Source: Hevea brasiliensis | Lineage: Eukaryota; Streptophyta; Magnoliopsida; Malpighiales; Euphorbiaceae | Length of the DNA: 64,000 nt | Direction of reading: 5' to 3' | Assembly (NCBI RefSeq): GCF_030052815.1 | Contig: NC_079494.1 | Location: forward strand, 34,520,467-34,584,466 | Shown: positions 1-10,890 of the stretch, piece by piece | Layout of the letters: each line of letters opens with the position of its first letter | Numbering within the stretch: the first letter of the stretch is position 1 | The notes under the pieces: model-generated | Databases searched by the model: none | The model's input: the letters and a program-made list of their open reading frames with translations, nothing else | Told to the model about the DNA's origin: nothing | Program-made: the position numbers and the translations under genes

Positions 1-1
1 T

Positions 2-648
2 TTCTGAGTATGAAAGAGAGTTTATGAGGCTGGGTAGATATGCACGAGAGGTAATGCCTACAGAGGCAGAGAAGTGCCGTAGGTTTGAGGATGGACTGAA
101 CGATAATATCAGAATTATAGTGACGGCACATGGGTATGCAAATTTCTCCCGGCTAGTGGCTGCATCACTTAATGTAGAGAGAGTACGAAATGAGGAGCAG
201 TCGAGGAGAGATAGATAGCGAAAGAGGAGTTCTGGACAAGGTCAGTCCAGTACACCAGTTTCTGAGGGTAAGAGGCCCAAGGTTTCCCATTGGTAGGGGG
301 ATTTGCCTCTATACCATTATGCACCTATTGTGAGAGGAGGCACCGAGGAGAGTACTGATTGTTGACTGGGGGATGTTTCCGATGCGGAGCTACAGACCAT
401 TTTCTCCTAGATTGTCCCCATAAGAGTGTTTCCACTGCCCCACCATTGACTGAGAGATCTGTCCCTACAATTCAGAGCGGCAGATGACCTGCGAGACCAA
501 AGGTACGGGTACCTCACAGAGACCAGCTTCTGAGACGATTGAGCGACCCGAGGCTCGAGTAGCACCCCGTGTGTACGCTATGAGGGCACAGGAGGAGCCA
601 GAGCTGGCAGACGTTGCTAGAGGTATATTTCTCATTATAAAATTTTAG
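2..648 (+). pseudogene. Degenerate gag (capsid/nucleocapsid) ending at the protease boundary
   Basis: The first open stretch, to the stop at 216-218, reads as the C-terminal capsid part of a Ty3/gypsy gag (SEYEREFMRLGRYA, then EAEKCRRFEDGLN). After that stop the frame continues with basic, serine-rich sequence. Further on, in another frame, is a nucleocapsid zinc knuckle at about 373-420 (CFRCGATDHFLLDCP, a CX2CX4HX4C motif). A partial upstream Cys/His motif (RRHRGE) has lost its last cysteine. The last recognisable part, about 550-629, reads ARVAPRVYAMRAQ and then DVARGIF, which in full-length relatives leads into the protease. It then runs into a stop near 648. Several stops and at least one frame change make it non-functional. 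The N-terminus is outside the window. Confidence 0.8.
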
Positions 649-779
649 TATATGTAATAATATACCTTATGTATGAGATAAAAGTAAATAGGTACAGAAC
701 TAGTTAAGAACAAGATCGTAAAGCCATAACTAGTAAAACAGACTAAGGAGAAGTAGTTCCTCGACTATTTACACTGAGT
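649..779 (+). other. Non-coding interior between gag remnant and polypurine tract
   Basis: AT-rich stretch with no open frame of note and no similarity that I can recognise to pol. It lies where protease, reverse transcriptase and integrase would be in a full element, so it marks a large internal deletion or replacement. Confidence 0.6.
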
Positions 780-817
780 AAATTTCGAGGACGAAATTTT
801 TGTTAGAGGGGAAGAAT
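780..817 (+). promoter_or_regulatory. Polypurine tract with adjacent inverted repeat
   Basis: AAATTTCG (780-787) and CGAAATTT (792-799) form a perfect inverted repeat around AGGA. This is followed by the purine run AGAGGGGAAGAAT directly before the LTR terminus TGTAACAC at 818. Position and composition fit the plus-strand priming site. The same inverted repeat precedes every polypurine tract in the window. Confidence 0.85.
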
Positions 818-3567
818 TGTAACACTCTCACTGCAGCAATTTCGTACATTCTACTGTTCCGGTGACCAGTGTCCGTCTGGACAGCTAGAACGTCTGGAAA
901 AAATATTTAGACTAGAGTGAGGAGTCATAAATAACTCAAATAAGTGTAAGAAAAATTAAGGAAAAATTTTAGAAATAAAATACAATCAAGTTAAATGAGC
1001 CGGTGCCCTAGCGATGGGTGACAGCACGGGGAAGTATCGGTAAAGACAGGTACCGACCCCAGACCCGTGAGAAAATTCATGAAATAATTTTTGGGACTCT
1101 AGAGAAGAGTCATTAAGGTTTCTATGGCATTAGAATGCCAAGAAAATATTTAGAAAAATTTTTCAATCGGTACAGACAATTTTAGCCTGTTAAGCCAAAC
1201 GGAGGGCATTTTGGTCATTTCGTCTCCAGAGATGATTTTTGGCCAACTTGTCCAGTTAAATAAATAATTATTATGATTTAAAATATGAATAAATATTGCT
1301 ACAAATTAAATTGAAATTAAGTAGAAAAGAAAAGAAAAGAAAAGAAAATGAAATTCAATTAGGATTATGACATCATGCACATGTAAGCATGATGTAATAA
1401 AAATTTGTTAGCCAATCACTATTCAACAAGCATTCATAAAAAGGTTAAAATGAGATAAAAAAAAACCCCAAAAATCACTCATCTTCTTCCATTTTCTAGA
1501 GTTGGCAGAACCATTCCTTAAAGAAAGCTCCATAGCTTCTTCCTTTTTTCAAGCTCTATTTCTCTTAATTTCCTCCATAAATCTTCATACAACCTTCACA
1601 AAAAATTCATTTCGAGTCTTGGGAAAGCTATTGGTAGTAACAAAGAGAAGAAATATTGAAGTTTTGGAGAGCTTAAATTGATCTCAAAGAGGTTAGTGCA
1701 CTAATTTATTTCTATTTGTTTTCTAAGTATGACAAGCTTGCCAAATTAAGTTAGATTGATATAAAATTAAAAGAAATTTGTAGGGATAGAAAATTTTTAA
1801 ATTTCAACAGCCATTATATGAGTTGTGGTTTAATGGTTTTGAGGAAATTATTTGTGTTTATTAGTGATATTGATGAGTAATTGTGATGAACAAATTGATT
1901 GGCATGTGTTTACATGAATTGAAGAATTGCGAGTTAGGGTTTTTGACCTAACTTTGAGGAAATTGATGTGTGTCTTGAAATGGATGATGTTGAGATGATT
2001 TAATGACCATTAGAAGTGCTATATATGTTAAATGAAGTTTGTGGAGTTGGGAGAATTGAGTTTTGGAGTGTTGATTTTTATGAAAGAAAATCGGACCTTT
2101 GAGTCTAATGCATTTTTTGAGTTATAACTGGAGTTGTGTTGCTCCAACTGGTGTGAGGAAAATTGGAGATGAAACCTAGGACAAAATGCCCTATTTTTTC
2201 ATGAAGAAACTATGCCTAAATTCTATCCATAAGTTGACCAATTTACTATCCCAATTCGGATGTCAAGACCTTGAACCCAGAAAATTTGCCAAATGAACAG
2301 TACATGTTCATTTGGCCATAACTTCTTCTGGACAAGTCTAAATGACCTGAATTTTAACCAGTGGAAAGATTAGACCTAGGACTACAACTTTCATTCAGAA
2401 CACCAAGCCCAGAAATGCCTTTAACCAAATGAAATTGTTGACTCAATTTAGGACGCCAAACTAACCTGCACCATTCTGCCTAGAATTTTCTGGACTAAAG
2501 CTCACCCTACCGGTTTTGGAAAAATGGCCATAACTTGGCCTATAAAAATCCAAATGCAATGAAACCAATGGCAAAAGTTTTATAAGACATAGATATACAA
2601 TATTGATCTTTTAACCAAAACCCAAAAACCTAGGGAACTAGGTCAATTGACTAGGTTAAGTTAACATATAAATTCTGGAAATTTTCAAAAGAACCATTTG
2701 ACCTCAGAACACACATTTAGCTATATCTCCTACTAGAAAACTCCAATTAGGTTGGGCCATACAGATCTGGAACCCTAAGAAACATGGCTCCAACTTTGTT
2801 TTAGACTTGGTCCTCAAATTATGAACATAAGAACTCTAAAATGGGAGTCAAAGTTTCTGATCTAAACATGAGTCCTGGTAGAACAGGGTACATGAGTCTA
2901 GGCCAGTGATTTGGCCATAATTAATTCTACAAAAATTGAAAAATTGTAATAAAAATTTCTGAGTGACTATAAGACATAGAGAAACAAATTCTATACAGGG
3001 AGTGTGGCCAAACAGTGGCCACATCCTAGTCAATCTGCTATGTAGAGACAGTGCACCAAACTGGACCTAAAGAAAAGTTCATAAAACAATTAGGCATATG
3101 AGATGAAATGAATTAGAATAAATTGTTAAGCATAAAAATAACATGAATTAATGAAATTATAATTACTTAATAATATTATTTTGCCCAAAGTACACCTAGA
3201 CTCATTTATATAGCTTGGATCGATTGGTATACCAATTAGGGACTACATATTGCAGTATTGCCCACAGGGATAATCATTGACAGACAACATATGTCTAAGA
3301 TGATTATTCTACTGTCTTTATGCCTGCCCAATGGCCATAGTGCCAATTTTTATTATTACTGGCTTATGCCTGCCCGCTGGCCTTGTGCCTGATATGACCG
3401 TTGTATACTTGATAGGCATACGGCTGTCTAACTTGTATACTCTCGTGTATCCAGTCTTTATAGTCTGTCATAGGTTACTTGGGCACAGAAATGAGTATAA
3501 ATCCTTAATTGAAATAAGTTCATGAGAAGATTGTCAAGGTGAACTTCATTGAATTAAACATAAGATA
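818..3567 (+). repeat. Family A 3' LTR, first part
   Basis: Starts with TGTAACACTCTCACTGC straight after the polypurine tract. It holds an (AAAAG)5 microsatellite near 1325-1350, a TGACATCA-type inverted repeat at about 1367-1398, a telobox-like TAGGGTTT near 1935, an 11-bp palindrome at 2289-2315, and repeat units built on GGCTTTATGCC-like sequence near 3320-3385. It breaks at 3567, where the left target copy AGATA (3563-3567) of the inserted B element lies, and resumes at 18078. Confidence 0.85.
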
Positions 3568-6500
3568 TGTCACACCCTACTCCTCGTAAGATGTAACATT
3601 TTCCCGTAGTACATCTAATGAATTGTCGTACTTCACCTACCGGTAACCCATTAAATATATTATAAGGGATTTTAAAACAATTTTCATTCATTTTGAAATT
3701 AGTGGGTAAATTTTTTTTTTAAAATTTTAAAAACCATTATTTAAAGTCCAAACATAAATTAAATTTTTGGATATTTAAAATCTCCGCAATTTTTATAAAA
3801 ATTTCGGCAGAGTGCCGTCTATATTTTGAGAAAACAGTTCTTCAAAACCTGAAAATAAAAACACTCCCAATATTTTTCTCAATCACAACTTCATTTGCAA
3901 CCACTAAACTTCAAATCAACAACAATGGTAACACTTCAACTCAAAATCCAAATTTCAAATCAAAAATTAATTACTCAAAATATTTCAAAAACTCATGCAC
4001 ATTGCATTTTAAATATTTAATTTACATTCACTATTTAATTTACAAACACAAAATCTAAAAAATAATATTATTACAATTTTATCTGTACAACTGCTCAAAC
4101 TACAAAGATACATATGCATACTATCATATTTATATCAAACTAAACTACCAGGGTATAGACAATACCCGTACAGAATTTTTTCAACCGTGCTCCTATCTGA
4201 CTGTAGCAGCTCACTCTACTGCTATGTCCTTTTCTCTATCTGCGATAGTAAGTTAAAGCTATCGCTAAGTATAAAGATACTCAGTGGTGCACAATAAAGT
4301 ATAAAATGCATAATATAAAACATTTATGGACAAATTATAATTCAAAAATCTCATAATCGCTTTTCATAATTTTATTAAATCACATTTATAACAAATCATA
4401 ATTTTCAAAGCTTCATACAACACAAAATTTAATCAAACAATTTAATAAATATAGTGTTGCCAAACAATAACACAACTTAGGCCATGACACAAAATTTCTG
4501 AACATGCTGTGTGTACATCACAATAAGGCAAACACCCCCGCTAATCGAAATCAATGAGGGAAGTGGCTAGCTAGCTAATGAGTACTCATCCAAACTCACC
4601 CCTCAAACTGGGAAGCCAGAGAGGGAGGAAACTGATCAAATATCAAACTCACCCCACAAGTGGAGTAGGAACATATTAATATTGTCATGCCAAGTGTGAA
4701 TTAAAAACAATTTAAATCAAAAGAATCATAAATACTTCATCATGGTAATGTCACAATTCAATATTTCAAATTATTCAAAACAATTTAAATCAAGTTATTC
4801 AAACATTTCATATAATTCACAAATCATATTTCATTCCAAACTTTTCATTTTCAAAGTAGGCAACACACTATTTTTCAAATATGATTTTCAAAGTCATAAC
4901 TAAATTCAAAACCATTTGTTTAAATATTTTATACAAATCAATAAATAATTTTCATTCCAAATTTCCATTGAAAAATAGGCAACATAACATTTTCGAAATT
5001 CATAATGAATAAAACATATTCACAATGTATAACAAATCAATTTTCATTGTGAAACTATAATTTATAAATTTTTGTGCACAAACCTGATGCGAGTCGCCTA
5101 TTGGCCTTGACTCGATTCCTCGGGTTCTTTTCTGGTGTTCTTTTCCACTGAAACACACAGTTTCACAGTGTTTCAGTATCATAACTTAGCATAAATACAA
5201 TAATTAATTCACAAATACTTAATTCTAACCCAAATATGCTTAAACTAACGTTCTTGGAAATTTTCATTTCGGGGTCACTATTCACTACACTATTCAAGTC
5301 AATTTGTTGACTTTCTAAGGCTTAAAAGGTATGGGAACTCCAACTTCACCCATATACCACATTTTGGTCACTAAATTTGTTGGTTTTGGTTGTTTATTCA
5401 AATTCTAAGTCTTTTAGGCAAATTTGATAATTTTTAGTTTTGGTGTCTAAGGTTGCACTGTTCCATTGGTTACTTTACTGTTGAAATTTGGCAAAACTTC
5501 CTTCATAGAAAATGTTCCCTATTGTCTTAAGTTTATTCTCCTTTTTGAATCACTCCAATTGGAGTTTTGTAGCTCAAGTTATGGGCATTTGAACCATAGC
5601 TGCCGGAGTGAATACAACCCAGATTTTATGGGCAATTTTGGTTCTGGCAGTTTCGGGTCACCAACTTGGGGTGGCCAAATGACTTGGTTAATGGCATAAT
5701 TTGGGTTTGTGTTCTTCATAAAAGTTTTATGTCTGTGTCTAATCTATCCACTGGCAAAAGTTCAGGTCATTTTGACCTGCCTAGCTCAAGTTATGGCCAA
5801 ATGAACAAATACTGTTCATTTGGTCAATTTATACAGGTCAGACTGTAGATTTTTAGTTTTGGTCAATTTGTTCACTAGGTTTTGGTCACTTTTTGGGTAT
5901 GCTTCCTAAATGAAAATTGTGTCATTTAGTGTCTATTTTCATTCCCAATTGGTCTCATACCAATTGGACTTGTAAATTTTTAGTTTGGGTCCTCAAAGGG
6001 ACCTTGGTCATGCTGCCAGCGGCATGACCACATTGAGTCCGAATTTAGTTTCAACTCCAACACTTTCAACACACTTCATTTGGTCACAAATGACCATTTT
6101 TCACTTCAAACTAGATCAAATACATTATTTCACCATTTCTCCAAATTTTGTCTCCCAAACCCTAGGTCTAAAACCCGATCTCACTAAGTTGTTGCATTTA
6201 ACTAATTCAATACCTATATACATGCTTCTTCAACTCAATCAAGCTCACATACACCTTTAAGTCCATCAAATTCATGCACACACATCAAAACCCTAGCTGG
6301 ATGAATTTTGCTCTAATCCTCCAACAATTAATTTCTTTTCATTTTAAACATAATTCTAAGTTAATTGAACTATAAACACAATTAATTCAACTATAAATTT
6401 CAAGTTTAGCTTACTAACCTTTCTTTGAATTTTCAATCTTCAAATCTTTCACTTTCTCTCAATTTTCTTCAATTCTTCTCCTTCTAATCTTCCTTTTAAG

Positions 6501-7464
6501 ACTTGCTTATAATTTTTCTTCAAGAAAATTAAAGGATTTATGATGGAATTAGTGTTTAGAAAGCTTAAAAACAAGCTTTCATGGAGGAAAATTTGAGAGA
6601 GATAACTTGGGAGAGAGAGAGGCGGCAATTGAAGGGAAGAAGACCAAAATTAATTTTTTTTTTCTTTTAATTTAATAGTTTTATGTGTATTTTTCACTTA
6701 ATTGACTTGGTCAATTATGGTAGGAAAATTAAAATTATTTTTGACACATGATGATGTCATAAAGGTGATGTAATAAACTTTTTAAATTTTCTTTTTCTTT
6801 TCTTTTCCTTTTTATGCATATTTATCTTATGAAAGAGCAAAATATCTAATTAATTGAATTTATTAATTATACTATTTATGGCATCATGCATGATGTCATG
6901 CATGATGTCATCTTCCTACACATTTTCATTTTCCTTCATTTTCTTTTTTTTTTTCTATTAGTTCTTTAATTTAATTCCCGACTTCGAAATTTTCTTTTCT
7001 CCAATTTTATTTGACAATTAGGTCGGGAGTCAGCTCTCGGGGTCAATTGACCAAATTGCCCCTCGCCGGTTCAACTCGGTTTGCAAATAATTCAATATTT
7101 CTTCCGGCTTCCTGACCTAATTATTTGACTGACTTAACAATTCTTTTTCATGATTTTCTCTTTTCGACTGTGTTCGTAATGGTCCTAAGGACTGCAGCGT
7201 CACATTTTATGGTTCGAAATTTGAGTTTAAATCGACTTCGCAGTCATTCCCAAGAAGGTCACCCATCGCTGTGACTCTCGGCTCGTTTAACTTCTTATGT
7301 TCTGTTTTTCTTATTTATACTTAACTAATTGGCAATTATTAATTATTTGTGTTTATGGCTTATTTAGGTGTCTTATATGTGGTTTTAATTCTCTTAATTG
7401 TCCGGACTGACTCCGGTCACCGGAACAGTGAAATATACTAAGCTATGCAAATAGGGGTGTTACA
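3568..7464 (-). repeat. Family B 3' LTR
   Basis: On the minus strand it runs from TGTAACACCCCTATTTGC (at 7464) to GGGTGTGACA (at 3568). Visible landmarks are a hairpin at 4265-4284 next to TGCACCA, the GCTAGCTAGC-containing repeats near 4550-4680, the inverted repeats at 5763-5779, 5797-5823 and 5945-5967, teloboxes near 6165 and 6285, and the TGATGTCA palindromes at 6880-6912. Short open frames inside are incidental: they also occur in the other LTR copy because the LTRs are copies of each other. Confidence 0.92.
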
Positions 7465-7501
7465 ATTCTCCCCCCCTTAAAATAATTTCGTCCTCGAAAT
7501 T
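7465..7501 (-). promoter_or_regulatory. Polypurine tract with adjacent inverted repeat
   Basis: Read on the minus strand, AATTTCG (7501-7495) and CGAAATT (7490-7484) flank AGGA, then the run AAGGGGGGGAGAAT abuts the LTR start at 7464. Confidence 0.85.
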
Positions 7502-7630
7502 TTACCCTGCATCAGTCTCTGAACAGTTGTGAGTGTTGTCTCCTTATATCCTATTCATGCTCCTAAGTAGCTTCCTGGCCTGAAAGATGGTTCCTTAGTA
7601 CTTTAACCAATATTATTTACTCATCGATTA
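7500..7630 (-). pseudogene. Stub of pol: C-terminal chromodomain remnant
   Basis: The minus strand here still reads as the last part of a chromovirus polyprotein, degenerate but recognisable (KVLRNHLSGQEAT, then DIRRQHSQLFRD and a stop). It matches position for position the chromodomain tails at 19790-19871 and 54606-54702. It has in-frame stops. Only about 40 codons remain, which shows the gag-only B element arose from an autonomous one by an internal deletion that left both ends of the coding region. Confidence 0.8.
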
Positions 7631-8520
7631 CTTACCTCGTGTTATCCTATGGGTGAGAACTTAGTTTTACTCTTTTCTTATCAAATCTCTTAATCATTTG
7701 ATGTAACCTTCAATTCAGTTTAGAATATTTTAGTCTTTTCTTGCTGTTGTTTTAGCAATTATTATCTTATCATCTCCATTTATGACCAAGGCCTATGTGC
7801 CATTTTACACTATCCTGTTTGCTTTGGTTTAACTTATTTCTTTCTTGATAAAATAGTTCGGAATATCGTTACGCATCTTAAGTAAATTGCTTGCCTTGGT
7901 GGCAATTCCTCATCTAGTATTTTTCTCATTTCTTACTGTTCTATTTATTTTTATCTATCGATATTCTGTAGCTTATTTTGCATTGATGTGTAGTCATTAT
8001 TTTCTTTTGTACTGAACTATAACCTTTCACTATTCTAACTTTAGAGTTTTAAATCCCAGGTTAGGATTTTGAAACTCCTTTCCAATAAGAAAACTTTATC
8101 TTATCATAACTGTACCAAAACAGATGCCGTTTGCAACTATTCTTAGTCTTGTGTACTATTGGGTAGTACATAGCTCTACACAATAAATCCCAAGTCAGTA
8201 CTGTAATCTGCAGCTTACAGCACAAACATCAAGAATATTGCATAGTTACTACGATACATCCCAATAGAACAAACTTCCCTATATCTTATTTCTTTTAAAT
8301 CCACTAATATCATAAACTCATTTGCCCGCATCTAAGGTAGCTATATTACTATAACTTACTTTTGGGTTCTCTTGCCTTACCTAATTAGTCTTGCTAATTA
8401 ACTTTGCGAATTCTTGTGTACTAGCAAATACTTTTCACTGACAAACTCTTCCAAATTTAATTTTAAAATGACTAGTCACTAACTTATCAAAAAAAAAATT
8501 TTTTTTTTAACACATATACA
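7631..8520 (-). other. Non-coding interior module shared with the C-type element at 60937-62045
   Basis: No open frame. The minus strand matches the interior of the element at 57079-64000 in the same order. The clearest blocks are 8231-8270 with 61395-61430 (core TTGGGATGTATCGTAGTAAC), 8117-8188 with 61472-61545 (cores TGTGTAGAGCTA and AACGGCATCTG), and 8022-8080 with 61588-61645. This similarity is stronger than that between the two LTR families, so the block may be under constraint or may be an exchanged segment. I cannot assign a function. Confidence 0.7.
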
Positions 8521-8524
8521 TATC

Positions 8525-9836
8525 TTAGTTAAGAATCAAGGAAATACCAGCAATCATGTTAGAAGTTTCATCCTCGTTCCTCTGTCGCATAGTGTATACT
8601 CTCACTAGAGCATCACCTTGTCCTTGTTGATTCACAGTATTCTAACTTCCAGGTATACTGCCCCTACCTCTGCCTCTGTCTCTACCAACTGCTGGTGAAC
8701 TCTTCGGGGTAAAAACTTGAGTTGATCCTTTTGACGTGTTAAATCATCCATAACGATGTGGACTTATGCAATCCTTAGCAAAATGAGCAGTCCGTCCACA
8801 ATTGAAACATGCTCCTATAGCTCTATAACATACTCCACTATGTGGTTTACCACAAGTCTCACAAAGTCGATCCGACAGAATTTTTCTGCGTGTCTGTTGA
8901 GTTTGCTGATCGGATTGGGATGGTTTATGTCTAGAAGATCTACCTCCACCTGATTCGCGCGAGCTAGATCCTCCAAAATGTTTTCTTTTCCCAGAGCCAC
9001 TCTCAGTAGGTTGACCAATAACCTTTTCAGTTTTCTCTTTCTCTTGTGTACTCTTTTTCACTGCCCATTCTGATTCTATCCTTTCCAGTTCCAGGGCTTG
9101 TGAAATCAATTCAGAAAAATTCTGGTGTCTGAATCCTACCACTTGCATTCTCAAGCTAGGCCTTAACCCAGCCTCGAATCTCTTACATCTATCTCTGGGG
9201 GTGGAGACTAAGCTTCCGGCATAATGGCTTAGCCTTGAAAAGTCCTGCTCATACTCTGCTACAGTTCTATCCCCTTGCTTCAAACTTAAAAACTCTTACA
9301 GCTTCATATCTACATAAGTATCAGGGACCCATTTTTGTCAAAATTCCCTTAAAAAGTCTACCCATGTGAGGACTGGTGGTTCTACCAGACTGTGGGGGAT
9401 GGTCTTCCACCACTCATATACATCTCTGTGCAGAAAGTGATACTGAATATTCAAACTTCAACTCTTCAGCACACTGTAATTTTCTGAAAACCCGTTCCAT
9501 CCTCTCTAACCACTGTTCTGCTTCCAGTGGATCCACAGTGCCCTTAAACTCAGTGGCCCTAAATTTCACTAACTTGTTATATTACCGAGCCGGTGACTGT
9601 GGTTGTGCTTGGGGTAGCACACTTCTCGCCATTTGCTGAAAGAATGCAGCCATCTGCTGTGCAAACTGAGCAGGGAACTGCGGTGCTTGAGGAGGAGCTG
9701 GAGTGGCTGACCCACTCACATTCTGGAGTGCTCGGGCTTCTCCTCGAGCTTCAGCCTCGACAGATTGCTCTACGGAATGATCTCCCTCTTCCATTTCGTT
9801 TTCCGAAAATTTTGTACTCTCTGATAACAAACACAA
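8525..9836 (-). pseudogene. Broken gag with two Cys/His motifs, ending at the protease boundary
   Basis: Begins at an ATG at 9836 with an acidic then Pro/Gln-rich N-terminus (APPQAPQFPAQFAQQMAAFF). The capsid part follows (VDPLEAEQWLERMERVF, WVDFLREF, YEQDFSRLSHYA, DRCKRFEAGLRPSLR). Two Cys/His motifs come next, CETCGKPHSGVC and CFNCGRTAHFAKDC, the latter a CX2CX4HX4C knuckle. Damage seen: TAA after SPAR (about 9584), an extra T near 9440 that shifts the frame, TGA after LREF, TAA after DMKL, and a stop after PHRYG. Beyond that a recognisable linker (VNQQGQG, ARVYTMRQR-like) reaches IAGISL and a stop at 8525-8527. The family's protease would follow and is absent. In life gag would form the particle and bind the RNA. 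Confidence 0.88.
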
Positions 9837-9960
9837 GGAGGTTGACCTCCGTTAGTGCATATTCATGATGTAAATGTGTCATATGTATCAAACATTTGAG
9901 CAGTTGTATTTGCCGATAAAATATTGAAAATTCACAGTTCAAAATTTATTTAAAACCTTT

Positions 9961-9972
9961 GCTCTGATACCA
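9961..9972 (-). promoter_or_regulatory. Primer-binding site, initiator tRNA-Met type
   Basis: The minus strand reads TGGTATCAGAGC, complementary to the 3' end of plant initiator tRNA-Met, seven bases after the 5' LTR end at 9980. Between it and gag (9837-9960) lies an untranslated leader whose part at 9840-9910 matches 61015-61085. Confidence 0.9.
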
Positions 9973-9979
9973 CTAAACA

Positions 9980-10890
9980 TGTCACACCCTACTCCTTGTA
10001 AGATGTAACATGTTCCCGTAGTACACCTAATGAATTGCCGTAATTCACCTACCAGTAACCCATTAAATATACTACAAGGGATTTTAAAACAATTTTCGTT
10101 CATTTTGAAATTAGTGGCTAAAAATTTTTTTTTTTAATTTTTAAAAACCTTTATTTAAAGTCCAAACATAAATTAAATTTTTGGATATTTAAAATCTCCG
10201 CAATTTTTATAAAATTTTTGGCAGAGTGCCATCTATATTTTGAGAAAACAGTTCTTCAAATCCTGAAAATAAAAACAATCCCAATATTTTTCTCAATCAC
10301 AACTTCATTTGCAACCACCAAACTTCAAATCAACAACAATGGCAACACTTCAACTCAAAATCCAAATTTCAAATAAAAAATTAATTGCTCAAAACATTTC
10401 AAAAACTCATGCACAATGCATTTTAAATATTTAATTTACATTCACTACTTAATTTACAAACACAAAATCTCAAAAATAATATTATTACAATTTTATCTGT
10501 AAAACTGCTCAAACTACAGAGATACATATGCATACTATCATATTTACATCAAACTAAACTACCAGGGGATAGACAATACCCATACAGAATTTTTTCAATC
10601 GTGCTCCTCTCTGACTGTAGCAGCTCACTCTACTGCTATGTCCTTTTCTCTATCTGCGATAGCAAGTTAAAGCTATCGCTAAGTATAAAGATACTCAGTG
10701 GTGCACAACAAATTATAAAATGCATAATATAAAACATTTATGGACAAATTATAATTCAAAAATCTCATAATCGCATTTCATAATTTTTTTTAAATCACAT
10801 TTATAACAAATCATAATTTTCAAAGCTTCATACAACACAAAATTTAATCAAACAATTTAATAAATATAGTGTTGCCAAACAATAACACAA
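9980..10890 (-). repeat. Family B 5' LTR, distal part
   Basis: Matches 3568-4470 closely, including the hairpin near 10680. It is interrupted at 10890/10891 by a solo A LTR and continues from 15080. Confidence 0.9.

Noticed and set aside
5466..5699. 77-codon open frame also present at 16073-16306 with similar sequence
   Set aside because: The two copies are the two LTRs of one element, so similarity follows from LTR duplication. The reading frame is not kept in the B LTR at 20208-23674, and it runs antisense to the element.
6280..6300. AAACCCTA strings as interstitial telomere repeats
   Set aside because: Single copies, not arrays; they lie in the LTRs and are better read as teloboxes or chance.
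9961..9972. GCTCTGATACCA strings as pieces of tRNA genes
   Set aside because: Each lies a few bases from an LTR end and is only 12 bases long, which fits primer-binding sites; no cloverleaf can be drawn.
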